From the NCBI RefSeq assembly GCF_001876935.1, contig NC_033798.1, forward strand, positions 78,389,015-78,453,014: a DNA stretch of 64,000 bases. Direction: 5' to 3'. Shown in pieces: positions 24,101-36,022 of this stretch; within the stretch, counting starts at the first letter, position 1; every line of letters begins with the position of its first letter. The stretch is from Asparagus officinalis (lineage: Eukaryota > Streptophyta > Magnoliopsida > Asparagales > Asparagaceae). The position numbers and the translations under genes were made by a program. The notes beneath the pieces were generated by a model. That model searched no databases. It worked only from the letters and a program-made list of their open reading frames with translations, and was not told the DNA's origin.

Positions 24101-24582
24101 AAAAGACACTTTTATTCTGTAATGATATTTTGCCACATTAAAAGGTTTCCTATGAAGGAGAGGTTGAGCTTTTTGCTTATCGGAATTTTATTTTATGATT
24201 ATCATTTCTTGTTTTAAAGAAAAAATAAGTAAGCCATAAATACTTATAGGATTTTGAAATCGCGCCAGCCTCAACGGATTTGATAATCCGCCTTTACCGA
24301 CTACCGTTGAGTCGGCTAGTATGTGAATTATCTAAATGGATGCCCGATATTCTCGGGAACGATAATCAACGTATAGCTAAAAGAATTAAATTCTCTTGAG
24401 ACTTTGAACTACATTAGTTGAATATATAGGCTACAATTGTGTTTAGTATATAGGGCTTAGCTCTAATAAAGGGATGGAGAGGATACACATCAGCCGCATG
24501 CGTGAAGAACAATGGATTTTAAAATGGAAGTATGTTATATTTTCCAGGTAGGAAAATGAACCCGGGATTCAGAGAGAACGAA
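24101..24582. other. 3' flank of the copy A gene with a damaged hairpin module
   Basis: It corresponds to 32667-33115. The first hairpins of the module survive (CCGACT/AGTCGG near 24300) while the third is scrambled (about 24318-24360). It ends within gagagaacgaattggggatgg, where it joins TR-GAG LTR sequence. Confidence 0.6.
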
Positions 24583-25406
24583 TTGGGGATGGAATAGAGC
24601 TTCAACGATCATATCAAATGGAGGTTGGCGGAATTGCGGAGTGAAGCTTATACAATTCAAGTTAAAGATCCAAGTTCAAGCTTCATCCGCAAGATTACCA
24701 AGTCAAGCTATTGAAGATCAAGATCAAGCTTGGGAAATTTAGTTTAGGAGTTTATATTATATGTGTTAGTACCTTAAGCTTAATATAATATACTCACACA
24801 CACACATTTATTGGTTTCCATGTATATATATAGTTATATATATACATATATGTTTTGGTTTAGCTATATAGATATGAAACAATATATATTTTCATATATA
24901 CTTATTTATATATTTCATATTCTATTGTATTTAGAAAAATATTGTGTTTTTTGGTTTATATGGTTTATAGACTTAACAATTATAGTTTATATTTTTTATC
25001 AAGTCTATAAAATCATTTTACAAAGTTTCAAATCTTGGTTTATGACAAAACATCAAAATACAAGTATCTCATGTTTTCATGTTTTGGACTATTTTATAAA
25101 ATAATGATATTTTTCATTGGGAGGTCCTTTCTAAAAACCAGTTTTTGTAGTATGTTTATTATCATGTCTATAATCATTTTCCAAAGTTTTATACTTTTTA
25201 GAATTTATTTGATATTTTTAAACAGGATTTTAAAATCAGAAAATTTTAAAACCTGTCAATTTCATATATCAGTTTGTGGTCGACCGCCACGGTCGACCGC
25301 CCCTGAGTCTAGAGACTCAGGAAGTTTTCAGAGGCTTCCGCGCGGCTCGAGCCGTATTCTGACAGGTCGACCTACAAGCCCCCTATGTTCTCCAGCCGTG
25401 AACCGC
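24583..25406 (+). repeat. Second copy of the TR-GAG LTR segment next to Tat LTR B
   Basis: It repeats about 14995-15847 nearly exactly; for example the block at 24811-25104 equals 15219-15512. It ends at the TG of Tat LTR B, at the same internal LTR position as in copy A. The repeat distance is about 9.59-9.60 kb. Differences concentrate in the palindrome-rich right end. Confidence 0.82.
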
Positions 25407-26415
25407 TGTTGTCCGTCGAAAGTTAAAACTATTGTAGATTCATATATCTTCGATCGATTACAAGACGCAATTCAAAAGCTAAGATAGTCTTTTTATAACG
25501 CACCAATCTTTTACCAATAAAAGAAAAAATTACAACTCCTCTAGAAATATAAACAGTCTATTAAATTGTTTATCGATTCCTGTTTTGTGGGACTTTGCCT
25601 GTGCCGGGAGTGCTTTGACTCGTGGACCACCGATTCACAGATCGTGAGAGTCTTTGGTATTCTTTCTTCGTTTAGAAGCAAGAATGAAAATCAGTGAATA
25701 TCTTATCAAAGTAAGATGAACACTCTTCTCAAGATTAAGTCGAAGCTTAAATCTCAAGGAATCACCCAAATAACTCAAGTCTGCTTCTCTATTTGCTCTA
25801 AGATCTTCGATCTCTGTAAATAACGGCCCTAGGGGGCTATTTATAGCCTCCAGAAGAAGCTCAACTGAAAATACAGCATTGTTGAGACGTTGTGACTGCA
25901 AAACAGTGTTGTCTGTCTCGACAGCCGAGACAATATTTGTTGTCTCGACTCCCGAGATAGTATAGACTGTCTCGGAAAACCCAAACTGCCTGACGGTTTC
26001 CATTATAACTTCCTTCCACGTTTTAAACTCCGTTATTTTGACAGTTATCCACGTGATTCTCCCCCATGATGTTTCTCATGTTCTTTGACAGTTAATGGAC
26101 ACATGTCATGCAGTTATTTCAGCAACTTTTGATTATTACAGAACTGTCTCGCGTGTGAGACAGTCAACACTGTCTCGCGTGCGAGACAGTCCACATTGTC
26201 TCACGTACGAGATAGTAAACACTGTATCGTACTGCGAGACAATATATACTATCTCGCACAGCGAGACAGTCTATACTGTCTCGCGTGTGAGACAGTCGAC
26301 ACTGTCTCGATTCTTTTCGAGACAGTGTAAGGTCAACTTTTGCGATCTTTGGATGACCTTCTCGTTTTCTTTGAGCTGTGTTTGGATATCTATCAGCATT
26401 TTTTTGATGCCTACA
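25407..26415 (-). repeat. Tat-lineage 3' LTR (copy B)
   Basis: About 1009 bp, from TGTTGTCCGTCGAAAG to TTGATGCCTACA. Much of it (about 25570-26010) is identical to LTR A, while about 25430-25560 differs by many indels and a 40-50 bp segment near 26020-26060 is absent from A. It carries the minus-strand TATA box (25837-25846) and palindrome arrays at about 25910-25980 and 26144-26330. Confidence 0.85.
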
Positions 26416-26968
26416 GATAATCCCTCCAAAGTATTCCAGACTTATTCTTTTATAGAGGGGTCTGGAACACTTTGGATAAGACAGGTCTGACTCATAGTCT
26501 CTTCAATATTTGGTTGAGTAGATCGTGTAGAAGGACCCGTAAATGGCTTCAACTATTGACCTCCTTATTTCTCAATCTATTCAGTACTTTGTAGAATAGC
26601 TAAGATTCTTCCGGTACTAGGTTTATCGCCTGACCGTTGTCGAGATCTTGAACCGAAGCTGGAATTTTTACTTGTGAATTCAGCTTTTATCGCCAAATTG
26701 ATACTGGATTTTTTATCACTGTATCAGTCTTCATAAGAATACAGTTTATACTCATGTATTTTTCTGAGTTTTTGTGAAATAGTTTAACCTCATATACCCA
26801 TTGGGAGGTCATCAGGTTATCCTTAAGAATATTCTGAGTAATATTCTCCAGAAACTTCCTGTCGAATGTAGGAAAACAGTTTAGACTCGTGTACCTATTG
26901 GAGTATTCATATGTGTTGTACGTGGGTAGAGATTACTTCATCAAAACACCACGATATTGCACATCATA
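26416..26968. other. Tat copy B region between LTR and antisense promoter
   Basis: The first 16 bases hold the polypurine tract (minus strand GGAGGGATTATC). The rest aligns by eye with copies A and C as far as the cttccggtactaggtttatcgcctg segment (about 26610), then is specific to B. I see no coding potential. Confidence 0.6.
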
Positions 26969-27125
26969 CCTAAGACAGTCGTCACTGTCTCACTTAATCG
27001 TGGTAGTGTATGCTGTCTCGCTCGGCGAGATAGTATATGCTGTCTCGCACGGCGAGATAGAGTTTGCTGTCTCGCATGGTGAGACAGTAAAGACTATCTC
27101 GGTCGGCGGAATCGGGGGTATAAAA
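26969..27125 (+). promoter_or_regulatory. Promoter of antisense PMD gene, copy B: palindromes plus TATA box
   Basis: Four to five inverted repeats of the TGTCTCG...CGAGA type (for example CTGTCTCGCACGGCGAGATAG) run from about 26975 to 27105, and TATAAAA follows at 27119-27125. The arms match those in LTR B, so one DNA-binding factor could see both promoters. The start of transcription would fall near 27150. Confidence 0.7.
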
Positions 27126-27423
27126 CCCCGACTTAGGGTTTTTCAGCGACTTTTCACGTCGAATTTGAAGCGGTTTTTTGGGCGAAATTCCAGCGATTTC
27201 CAGTGAGTTTTCGGCCTCTTCTTCTTCTCTTTGTTTCTGATTTGCTCTTGTTTGGGGAGATTTCACTCGGATTTTGAAGGATTCTACTAGGTTTGCTCTC
27301 CTTCTAACTGTTGAAGTCTCAATTTTTCTTTAATTCCATCCAATGCACGCGTATGTTGTGATTTTTTTATTGCCGATTCTTTACTCAAAACCCTAACTTT
27401 CTCATTGGATTTCGATAGGTATC

Positions 27424-30400
27424 ATGTCACCGTGAAGATCCCGAGTTCCCCGAGGCCGTTCCACTGCCCAGACCACCGAGGGGGCTGATCCTGCTGCTGT
27501 TTCATATGGGGGTACACTCCTTTCACCTTTTCACCAATTTAAACATTGCATCTTGTTAATTTTATCTGTATATATCCATATTTGTATGTAAGCCCTCGTT
27601 TGTTATCCTTTGAGATACATTCGAGAAGACCCGGTATCCTCCTTTGAGAGGATCAACGCTGGAAAGTGTTTGTTTTGCTTGGACAAAATACAATTCAGAG
27701 TATACATGGGCGATTTCATATTATCCCATGTATTTTGAAAGGTTATGATATGCCGTTATAAGGCTCGTGCATATTAACGCATATCTCTTTTATACGTGTG
27801 GTAAATTAAATTCGTCACACCTGTTACAAGATGATGATTCCATCTTATGGAATAAGATACGCCGCCTTCTCTAAAAATTTAGGACTATTCTTACACATTT
27901 TATGTCTACTTTTTCTTTATCAGTGCATTTTCCTTCTATAATCTTCACTGCTAGTGAGGTCACGGGCCAAAGTAGTGCCTCCTACTCCTATTATGAAGGA
28001 ATTCCGTTAATTGAGTCATCTCCCCAGTTCAACTCGGACTACAACGAAGGAGCCATGGAATTGATACGACGAGGTAGTTGTCGTGTTCTGCGATGGTTAA
28101 TCACAGATGCGGCTTTGATTTCAAGGCAAGATTTGAATCAGTGCATAAGGAAACCAGATTTCCTATTCGGTGATTCTATAAAAGACACAGCAGTTATTTC
28201 TTGTAGACCTGCATAGTGGTTGCATGCGAGTTGGTCGACCTTCTTATACCTGCCCTGGATTCCTCGTGAACGTTCACTTTTGAAGTTTAGAAATTTGGCA
28301 GTTGGTCGGGAGATGTTCTGGAGACTGACCGAAAATCACGAGCGCGTCCACTGTGGTTTCATTGGGAAAGAGGCTACCCCAGGTTCTAGTGACAGAGCTT
28401 CTGTGCGAGGACTTCATCCTAGTGTCTTAGGCCAAGATAATCTACCCCAGAATGAAAAGACGGCACAAGCAAACACCGTGAAGAACATGTTAGCTATGTT
28501 GGGAAAAGAATTTCCTATCAAGAAGTTCAGATGTTATGGATGGGTCCATTATTTTGGAGATAAGTGGTGGACAAGAATGACCCGATATGTATTGAATCGA
28601 TGGGGGCGTGAATTAACAGAGTTAGGGTTGACAGTTCCAATTCGTGCCAGCATGTACAGTCTGCAGATCAGCTTTGATCACTTCTTTGCTTTGTTTGAGA
28701 TCTACAATCCCGACACCAACACTTTCTTTACCAAGAACGGGGAGCTTGGACTGCTGTTACATGAATGATGAAGGTATCGGGGCTGCCTATAGGTGATGTT
28801 CCATATCAAGAATTCTTCCCAACCGTCAGTCAACTGAACAGGATGAAGGATCGGTCAACAGTGACTTATGATACCTTATGGGAGTTGACATGCCACTATC
28901 ACATAGCTATGGCCGAAATGGAGACCAGAGCTAAGAAGAAATCTCCTCAGATCAGCTTGAAACAATTCATGGATTATTTGTTCAAGAACCTTGAGAGCCG
29001 TTCGGAAGAAGTGTGTGGTCTATCCCCCTTAACTCCGAATGAGATTAACCGATTGCTGGAGAGGACGAACGCACAATCCTACACTTCCCGCTTAGAAGAC
29101 GGCTTTCCTCACGGTACCAAATTTCGTTCTTATTTGTGGCAAGTTGGTGTTCCAATCAACTAAACCACCCTATTAGCTGGCTTTTTTGCCATATGGTTGA
29201 AGAGGTGCGTTGTCCCCCACCAACCTTCTGATGCGATGCCGATTGAAGTGTTGTATCCAGCCGTTCAGTTAGCTACAGGTCGTAGGTTATCCTTACTTCC
29301 TGTCATGGTAACTGATATTCATAGCGGATTGAGGCAATTGGCTTCTATATTTACTCAATAAGGAAAGAAACCATCCGCTGGAATATCTGTGCCGAAACTA
29401 GAATTACCATACACCTACTTGATGACCTGGTTGGTACTTCACCGGCCAGACTTAATGGAGGCTCTTGAGACTGTAGATCCAAGCCTCCCTCTATTACAGA
29501 CTCTTGAAGGTTGTAAGTGGATCCAACATCGGTGGCTAGGTATATCTAGGCAGTTCAAAGTCCACAAGTGCTGGGAGTTCTTTCCTTGTTTCCCTCAATT
29601 CTCTGGGACTTACAACGCAACTATATTGGATGCTAAAGAACCCAGGTAGAATCGCACAACTTTGAATGTCGGTTGATTCAGATGGTTGCTGAATATCCGA
29701 CCAGGTTATTTTATATCAGGATGAAGGATGTCTGTCACATCGAGCCTTACTTTTCATGCCGGTTCGCTCGTCAATTCGGCTATGATCAACTGTACGTCGG
29801 CAACCCGAACCATCATCTTAGGGTTTGAGGTGGACTCATTGATGGGGCAAGAGCTTGGTTCTGGAGCATCATCGGTTGTACGAATGCTGAGTTTGACCTA
29901 CCCCTAGAGATGCCTCCTCTACAGATGACTTTTCTTTACTATAAGTGGCTGATAGCTGCCAGTACCGTTACTCGAAAGAGGAGGATATCTGAACTAGATG
30001 AAGAAAGAGCCTCTCAACAGACAACAGATGAGTCCATGACATTATGCTATCACCTTGGAGGAAAGAAGCTGCTGAATCATCCAGAAAGGGAAAAGAACCT
30101 GCTCGCTCAGCTGATAGTGAAAAAGAGTTTGAGACTGACGAGACCGAAACTTCCGAGAGGGCGGACGAGATTGGATCAAGTTCTGAAGCAACTGAAGAGG
30201 AGATGACTGGTCTTCCAGACTCTTTCTTCGAAAGAGGATATGTAAACCCTTCTATCGCTCATAGGGCTTAATGTACTGATCCAGCTCGACCCTAAGACGC
30301 TTCGAAGAGAAGGAGGGAAAGGGTCGTTATGACGCAAACCAACCGGATGACGGTAGAGGTCCTTAGTGGAGATGAAGAGGAGGAAGAAGATACAGTGCCT

Positions 30401-32666
30401 CTTGTTCGCCGGCAAAGATCGCAATCTTCAACTCAAACTCAAATTCCTCCCAGAACTGAGTTGCGCACCAAGTATCATCACGAAAGATCCGGGGTTCAAG
30501 ATGAAGTGCGTCCACTAAAAAGACGGAAGAAGGCCGTCTCTAAACCACGTGTTCTTCTTCCTTCTTTAGAGGAGACATCTGCCCGCAGTGTTTTTTCGGA
30601 TGAACAAGGTAACAATCCGTCGTTATTGCTCTTATATTTCTTAACACACGGACTTATCTCGCACTCAATTTCTGTAGGGAGTCAAGAAGAGGGAGAATTT
30701 CAGGCTGACACTGCTTCTCCCAGCGGTATGGAAGCTGAGGAACCCAGCTTCGTTCAACAAATGTACGATGCGCTTAAAGATGAAACCGCTGGTGTTCCAA
30801 TAACTTCTGACGTTGACCCATCGGCTTCAAACACAGGTATGAATCTTTCTCCATTTGGAAGGCAATTTCGAAAGATGAATGAATCAGAGCGTGTGCCTCT
30901 CCTGATGACTTATGCACTTTATCTTCTTTTAGTTAAACTAAAAGAAGGGGGTACAAGTAGCGGAGCCCTCGAATCTATCCCGGTTAATGAAGGTAAAACT
31001 AACCCCTATTCTGCGTAAATTCCTCTAAGTATATTACTTATGACCTAACGCATTCTGAAGATGTTGTAACAGGTGAATCAGCTGAGGGGGAAACTATTCA
31101 TATATCTGAAGCCGAGGATTTTAACGAGCACAATCTCGACCTTGACCTCTCAGAAGGCGACCATCAGTATATCTCCAATTTATTATCGGGGAAAACTCCT
31201 GGTGCAGCCATAGGATCATCTGTTGGAACTGGTCCAACCGAAGCGGGTCCTTCTGAGAGTAAGACCCTTGTTCCGTAAACTCCGTATTTTTTTTTCTTTT
31301 AACTTTGACTAATCATATAAGTGTTCGAATTATAGGACCGGTTACCAAGGCCGATACCGCTATAATTATTGAAACGTCTAATCAACCTGAGGATCGTAGC
31401 TTCTTGTCGCGGGCAAGAACCGAAGTCGACCTTCAATCATCAGTTCCTAAATCTCAACCACTTACTCCTTTAGACCCGATGATGATAGAAGCTACTGCCA
31501 CTCTCAAAATTAGTCCTGTTGCAACGAAAGTGAGACCAACCGAAGAAGTTGGTACATCAACAGCTATCGCATCTAGGATTGGTGAGTTTCATCAACTGTT
31601 CATTATAAACTTCTGATTAATACTCCAACATACTCATTATGATCCTCTTGTTTGCAGAATCATCTTTCGGGAGACCTGTTGACTTGGACCCAAAGCTATC
31701 TGAGGTCTCAATTGAACAATCGTTTGATGTAGCAGGTACGTCGATGGTCGCTATTCTTGAATCAACTTTGGTTGCTCAAGAAACCAGACTGACATCATTG
31801 GGGCGAGAAAGTCACGCTGAAGGCTCTGCTATTGAACTTGGTATATTTTTTTATTTTAAGTTTCGAGCATTAACTTAAGTATTCTTTTGAGTACTTATTT
31901 CTTCTCCTCTCATTACAGCGCCTCCTTCGACATTACTTGAGTCTATCAAAGCTTTAACGTTCGATGAAGATCCGGACAAGGCGTTTATCTGCTCAGATAT
32001 CCAAAGCTTTGTTTATTTCTTGAACCTCATGATTGATTGAATTCTTCATCACGGATCATCCTTCGACGGCTTCAGGAGGTCGCTTGATCGCCATATAGCA
32101 GGAATTAAAGAAGATGGGTATCCTGAATTGGCTGATTCTATTGAAGTCTATCTAGTTTAGATGAAACAACAATTTGAACAACTGAGGGACTTTAAGACCG
32201 GCGGCGTCTCTTCTTATGTATTGAACCAAATAGAACTTAAACTGCAAGAGTGGCATGCTTCACAAAAATCGGCAGAGCTCGAGCTTCAAAAGTTAAGAAA
32301 TCGTGTAACCCAGATGAGATTGGGCATTGCTAAGAAGATGCAGGCCAAGGCTGATTTACTCCAATCTTTAGAATTACGCCAAGATCATATAGCTCGCTTG
32401 GAAAAGGAGCTTGTAGAAGCCAAGGATGCCGAGAGTATTCTAAAACTCGATTTAGTTGAAGCTGAACGTGTTAAAAAAGATTTATTCCAATAGCTGGAAC
32501 TTCAGGATAAGAAGCTTACTGAAACGGGACAAGAAGTCCTCCAAGCTCAGAACACCAGCGAAGAATCCTTAAGAGCTAACCTAAAAGCTGAATTCGAACA
32601 AACTTATGCAGAAGCACTCTCAACGCTTGAAGGGCAATTTTGTAATTACAAGTTACGTTTAGATTA
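27424..32666 (+). pseudogene. Antisense PMD-coiled-coil gene of Tat copy B
   Basis: A multi-exon gene on the strand opposite pol. Exon 1 (ATG 27424, donor about 27511) has a frame slip after three codons that copy A lacks. PMD-like blocks include KKFRCYGWVHYFGDKWWTRM (28518-28577), SLKQFMDYLFKNLESRSEE, PYTYLMTWLVLHRPDLMEA and, near 29760, RFARQFGYDQ, the PMD hallmark. A basic patch, RPLKRRKKAVSKPR (about 30510-30552), looks like a nuclear localisation signal. The last exon (about 31920-32666) is a Glu/Lys/Leu-rich coiled coil. At least six frame breaks occur. Introns have GT/AG borders. In Tat elements such extra antisense frames are known; their role is not established. Confidence 0.8.
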
Positions 32667-32821
32667 AAAGAACACTTTTATTCTGTAATGATATTTTTGC
32701 CACATTAAAGAGTTTTTCCTATGAATAAAGTGAGCTCTTTTGCTTATCGGAATTTTATTATGATTACTCATTCTTGTTTTTAAAAAAAATAAGTAACCAT
32801 AATACTTATAGGATTTTTGGA

Positions 32822-32945
32822 AAATCCCCAGCCCTCAACGGATTTGATAAGCCTTTACCGACTACCGTTTGAGTCGGGCTAGTATGTGAATTATCTAAAT
32901 CCGTTTCACATATAACGTTAGGCTAAAAGAATTAAATTCTCTTAG
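32822..32945. other. Covarying hairpin module, copy B
   Basis: AAATCC/GGATTT (32822-32845), CCGACT/AGTCGG (32858-32877), TATGTGAA/TTCACATA (32883-32912) and CTAA.AGAATT/AATTCT.TTAG (32923-32945, with one mismatch). Relative to copies A1 and C the second and third stems change on both sides. Total length, 124 nt, is preserved. Confidence 0.72.
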
Positions 32946-33079
32946 ACTTTGAACTACAATATTGAATATATAGGCTACATGTGTTAGATATAGGCTTAGC
33001 TCTAATAAGGGATAGAGATAACATCCCCCATGCGTGAACGACATGGATTTTAAAATGTAAGTATGTTATATTTCCTAGG

Positions 33080-33345
33080 TAGGAAAATGAACCCGGGATT
33101 AGAGAGAAAGAATTGGATATTCTATCTCTCAATCTCTTGTTTGTTGGTAGAGATGAACCCGAAATCGGAGAGGAAGAATTTTATATTCTATCTCTTGGTC
33201 TCTTGTTTGTTGGTAGAGATGAACCCGAAATCGGAGAGGAAGAATTTTATATTCTATCTCCTGGTCTCTTGTTTGTTGGTAGAGATGAACCCAAAATCAG
33301 AGAGGAAGAATTTTATATTCTATCTCCTGATACAAAGGAAACTCA
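33080..33345. repeat. 66 bp tandem repeat, about four units (Tat copy B)
   Basis: Same unit as at 17816-18079 (ttgttggtagagatgaaccc...attctatctcct), here between the antisense gene and pol. A shorter version lies in copy C near 62520-62605. The frames through it are by-products of the period being divisible by three. Confidence 0.8.
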
Positions 33346-34084
33346 AAGTGGGATCTTCACTTAGAGAATCTGGACTAGTTTGAATAATCCTAACTGTCAT
33401 AAAGTTTGATTATTCAACTTGAAAGTGGATCTCTCGTTCGCGGAATGAATCGAGAGGATATTTTGGTTGTGGTCCTAAATGTAGTAAGGTTTGACTAAGT
33501 GAGAAATGGGAGCGTGGTACGAGTAACGATGGAAACGTTGACTTGTACCCGTTACTCAATAGGAGTTTTTGGTGTCAAACATAAGGATTTAATATAAAAG
33601 GATTCAGTGATTTCTGTGGATCAATAAATTAAACTTTTTTGATATTGTATCATAATTTCAACATTGGAAGTGTTAAAATTAGATACAATGGTAGTTTGAA
33701 GGATTTTAACCTATGACGGATTCTGGTGGACCCACCATCAGTTAATTCGATGGGTGAGGGATTTTATGGTGCAGGTTGTAAGTCATCGAACTTCAACCAC
33801 AGTCATACTATAGGAGTTTTGTGAGGAAAGACCAACTGTATTTTGTCGTTAGATCTCATGTCAACAAAATGTTTGGAAAGTCACAATGGAAGGTTCTTAA
33901 TTACTTTGGAAACAATTAGATAACTACAGTAAAAGAATCTTAATCATTTTCATAATAATTAAGAATGGATTATTCAAATGATCAGTTTCTATTTGGAACA
34001 ATCAACCGATCTCGGGTTATCCTAAAAATATCCTATATAGGATTCTCTAGGAACTTCCCGTTTTATATAGGTTAACCTGAACGT
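33346..34084. other. Non-coding spacer between antisense gene and pol, Tat copy B
   Basis: It aligns with 62605-63392 of copy C through segments such as gaaagtgga.ctctcgttc and ggttatcc.aagaat. No frame, TATA box or repeat stands out. This is where the convergent transcripts of pol (minus) and the antisense gene (plus) would meet. Confidence 0.6.
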
Positions 34085-35235
34085 ACTACGGATAGTACAT
34101 CTTCAGGAACTTTTCATTTATCGGCATCATTAATTTGTTTCCATCTTGGGTGATTAGGCGATACGCATCGTTTGAATAGACTGTTTTTATTACAAACGGT
34201 CCTTCCCATTTGGGTTGAAATTTTCCTTTCCTCTTGGAATTGAGAATCATGGGTCTTCGAACGGCAAGGACTAGATCTCCTTCCTTAAAGCTTCGTCGTC
34301 AGACCTTTTTTATCGAAAGCCCGAGAAATTCTAACCTGATAAAACTCGATCTATTGCTTAGCTTCCAAGCGCTTTTCATCTAACATCTCTAATTCTTCGA
34401 GACGTTTCTGGTGATGTTCTTCCGTCGTCATTCCCGTTGCAAGAGCGATGCGGAGAGAGGGAATTTGTATTTCTAAAGGTAGGACAGCTTCACATCCATA
34501 TGTTAAGGAATATGGGGTTGCTCCAGTTAGCATACGGACAGTTGTACGATAAGCCCACAGGACTTCACCCAGTTTGTCGTCCCAATCTCGTTTATTGACT
34601 TTCATAAGTTTTGCCAAAATATTGATAATAGTCTTGTTAAAAGCTTCGGCTAATCCATTAGCTGTGGGATTATAAGTAGTCGATGAAACGTCTTTAATTC
34701 TAAATTTGCCGTAGAATTTGATAAATGCATTGCTAACGAATTGAGGACCATTATCGTGCACTATTCACCTCGGGACACTATACCGATATATGATGTAGTG
34801 TTTAATGAATTTGATAACATCACTCGTCTTTACTTCTTTAAGTGGAACTACTTCTGCCCATTTCGAGAAGTAATCGGTGATTGCCAGAATGAAACGGTGA
34901 CTTTTAACCGAAGGCGGGAAAATAGGACCAACAATATCCATTCCCCAAGTTTCAAATGGCCACGATGTCGCTGACGGGTGCAAATGCTCTGGAGGTTGGT
35001 GCATATAATTTGCATGTATTTAACACACCTGGCATCGTCGGGCATAATCCACTGCGTCTTTTACCATGGTAGGCCAATAGTATCCCATCCTTCTAAGTCG
35101 ATCGTAGAGTTTAGGACCAGGCTGATGTGAACCGCATGTCCCATCATGCGCCTCTTTGAGTGCTTGTTCTGCCTCTTTATTGGATAGACAACGGAGTAAT
35201 AAACCATCGTACGACCATCGATATAACATTTGCAC
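34085..35235 (-). pseudogene. pol: Tat integrase, frame-broken
   Basis: In minus-strand order: the HHCC zinc segment (HDGTCGSHQPGPKL ... ARRCQVC, 35235-35023); the core with WGMDIVGP (first Asp) and AITDYFSKWAEVVPL (35004-34765); DNGPQF (second Asp, 34756-34739) and ANGLAEAFNK (catalytic Glu); then the C-terminal part with the stop at about 34085-34087. The enzyme would join element DNA to chromosomes. Catalytic residues remain, but the reading frame changes near 35020, 34760 and 34350, so no single protein is made as the sequence stands. Copy C at the right edge has the C-terminal part intact. Confidence 0.88.
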
Positions 35236-35265
35236 TGTAGCGTTATAGTAAAATCTCGGTGCTCT

Positions 35266-36000
35266 TCACCGAATCGAATCCCTTTCTCTTACATCTTCAG
35301 GTAAGATACCATGTAGGACATAATCGATAATAGGGAAACGCCAATCTCGAACTTCGGGTTCAACTCTCCTTGAGTGTGCTTCTTTGGCAATCGAATTGTA
35401 GATTGGAACAATAAGCTGGTGAGTTCTCATTGTAATTAATTGCTCTGTTCCGGGAGGCTGAGCCAGAGATACCGACAATGCCGCCAATGCGTCTGCATAT
35501 GCATTTTGGAGACGTGGAACGTACTCGATGAAAAATTCTTTAAATGAGCTTGCCATCTCAATGGCTACCTTGTAGTATGGAATCAGATCTCGATTTCTGA
35601 CTTCATACTCTCCTTATATCTGATTAACTACCAATTGAGAATCGCCAAAAGCTTCAAGGTATTCGACCCCCAGCTCTTTGGCAAAATTAAGCCCAATTAT
35701 TAATGAATTGTACTCGGACACGTTATTAGAGCATGGTTCGGTTAACGAGTATGCTCTAGGCAAGACATACTTTTCTGGGGAAACTAAAACGACCCCCACT
35801 CCTGAGGAAATTTTAGAGCATCCGGGTGCGCTCGCCACATTGGTTGCCCGAGAAGCCCCATCGAAGTATAATTGCCACACTGGTTGATATGACGTGGTAT
35901 TAACTTCGTGAGTTTCATCCGGCAGATCGTCGTACAACTCGGCTATATCTTTTGTAGAGTTTACCGCCAAAAGATCACAAATAGCTTGTCCCTTAACAGA
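35266..36000 (-). pseudogene. pol: Tat second (archaeal-type) RNase H and linker, frame-broken
   Basis: WQLYFDGAS, GVGVVLVSPEK, LPRAYSLTEPCSNNVSEYNSL and EAFGDSQLVVNQI (35880-35614) match the additional RNase H of Tat-lineage Ty3/gypsy elements, with acidic residues in DGAS, SEYN and GDSQ. The following EYVPRLQNAYADALAAL segment (35556-35266) belongs to the same domain but is separated by a stop near 35613. This second RNase H is diagnostic for the Tat lineage. Confidence 0.88.
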
Positions 36001-36022
36001 TTTTTACTGCTTGAAATGGAAA

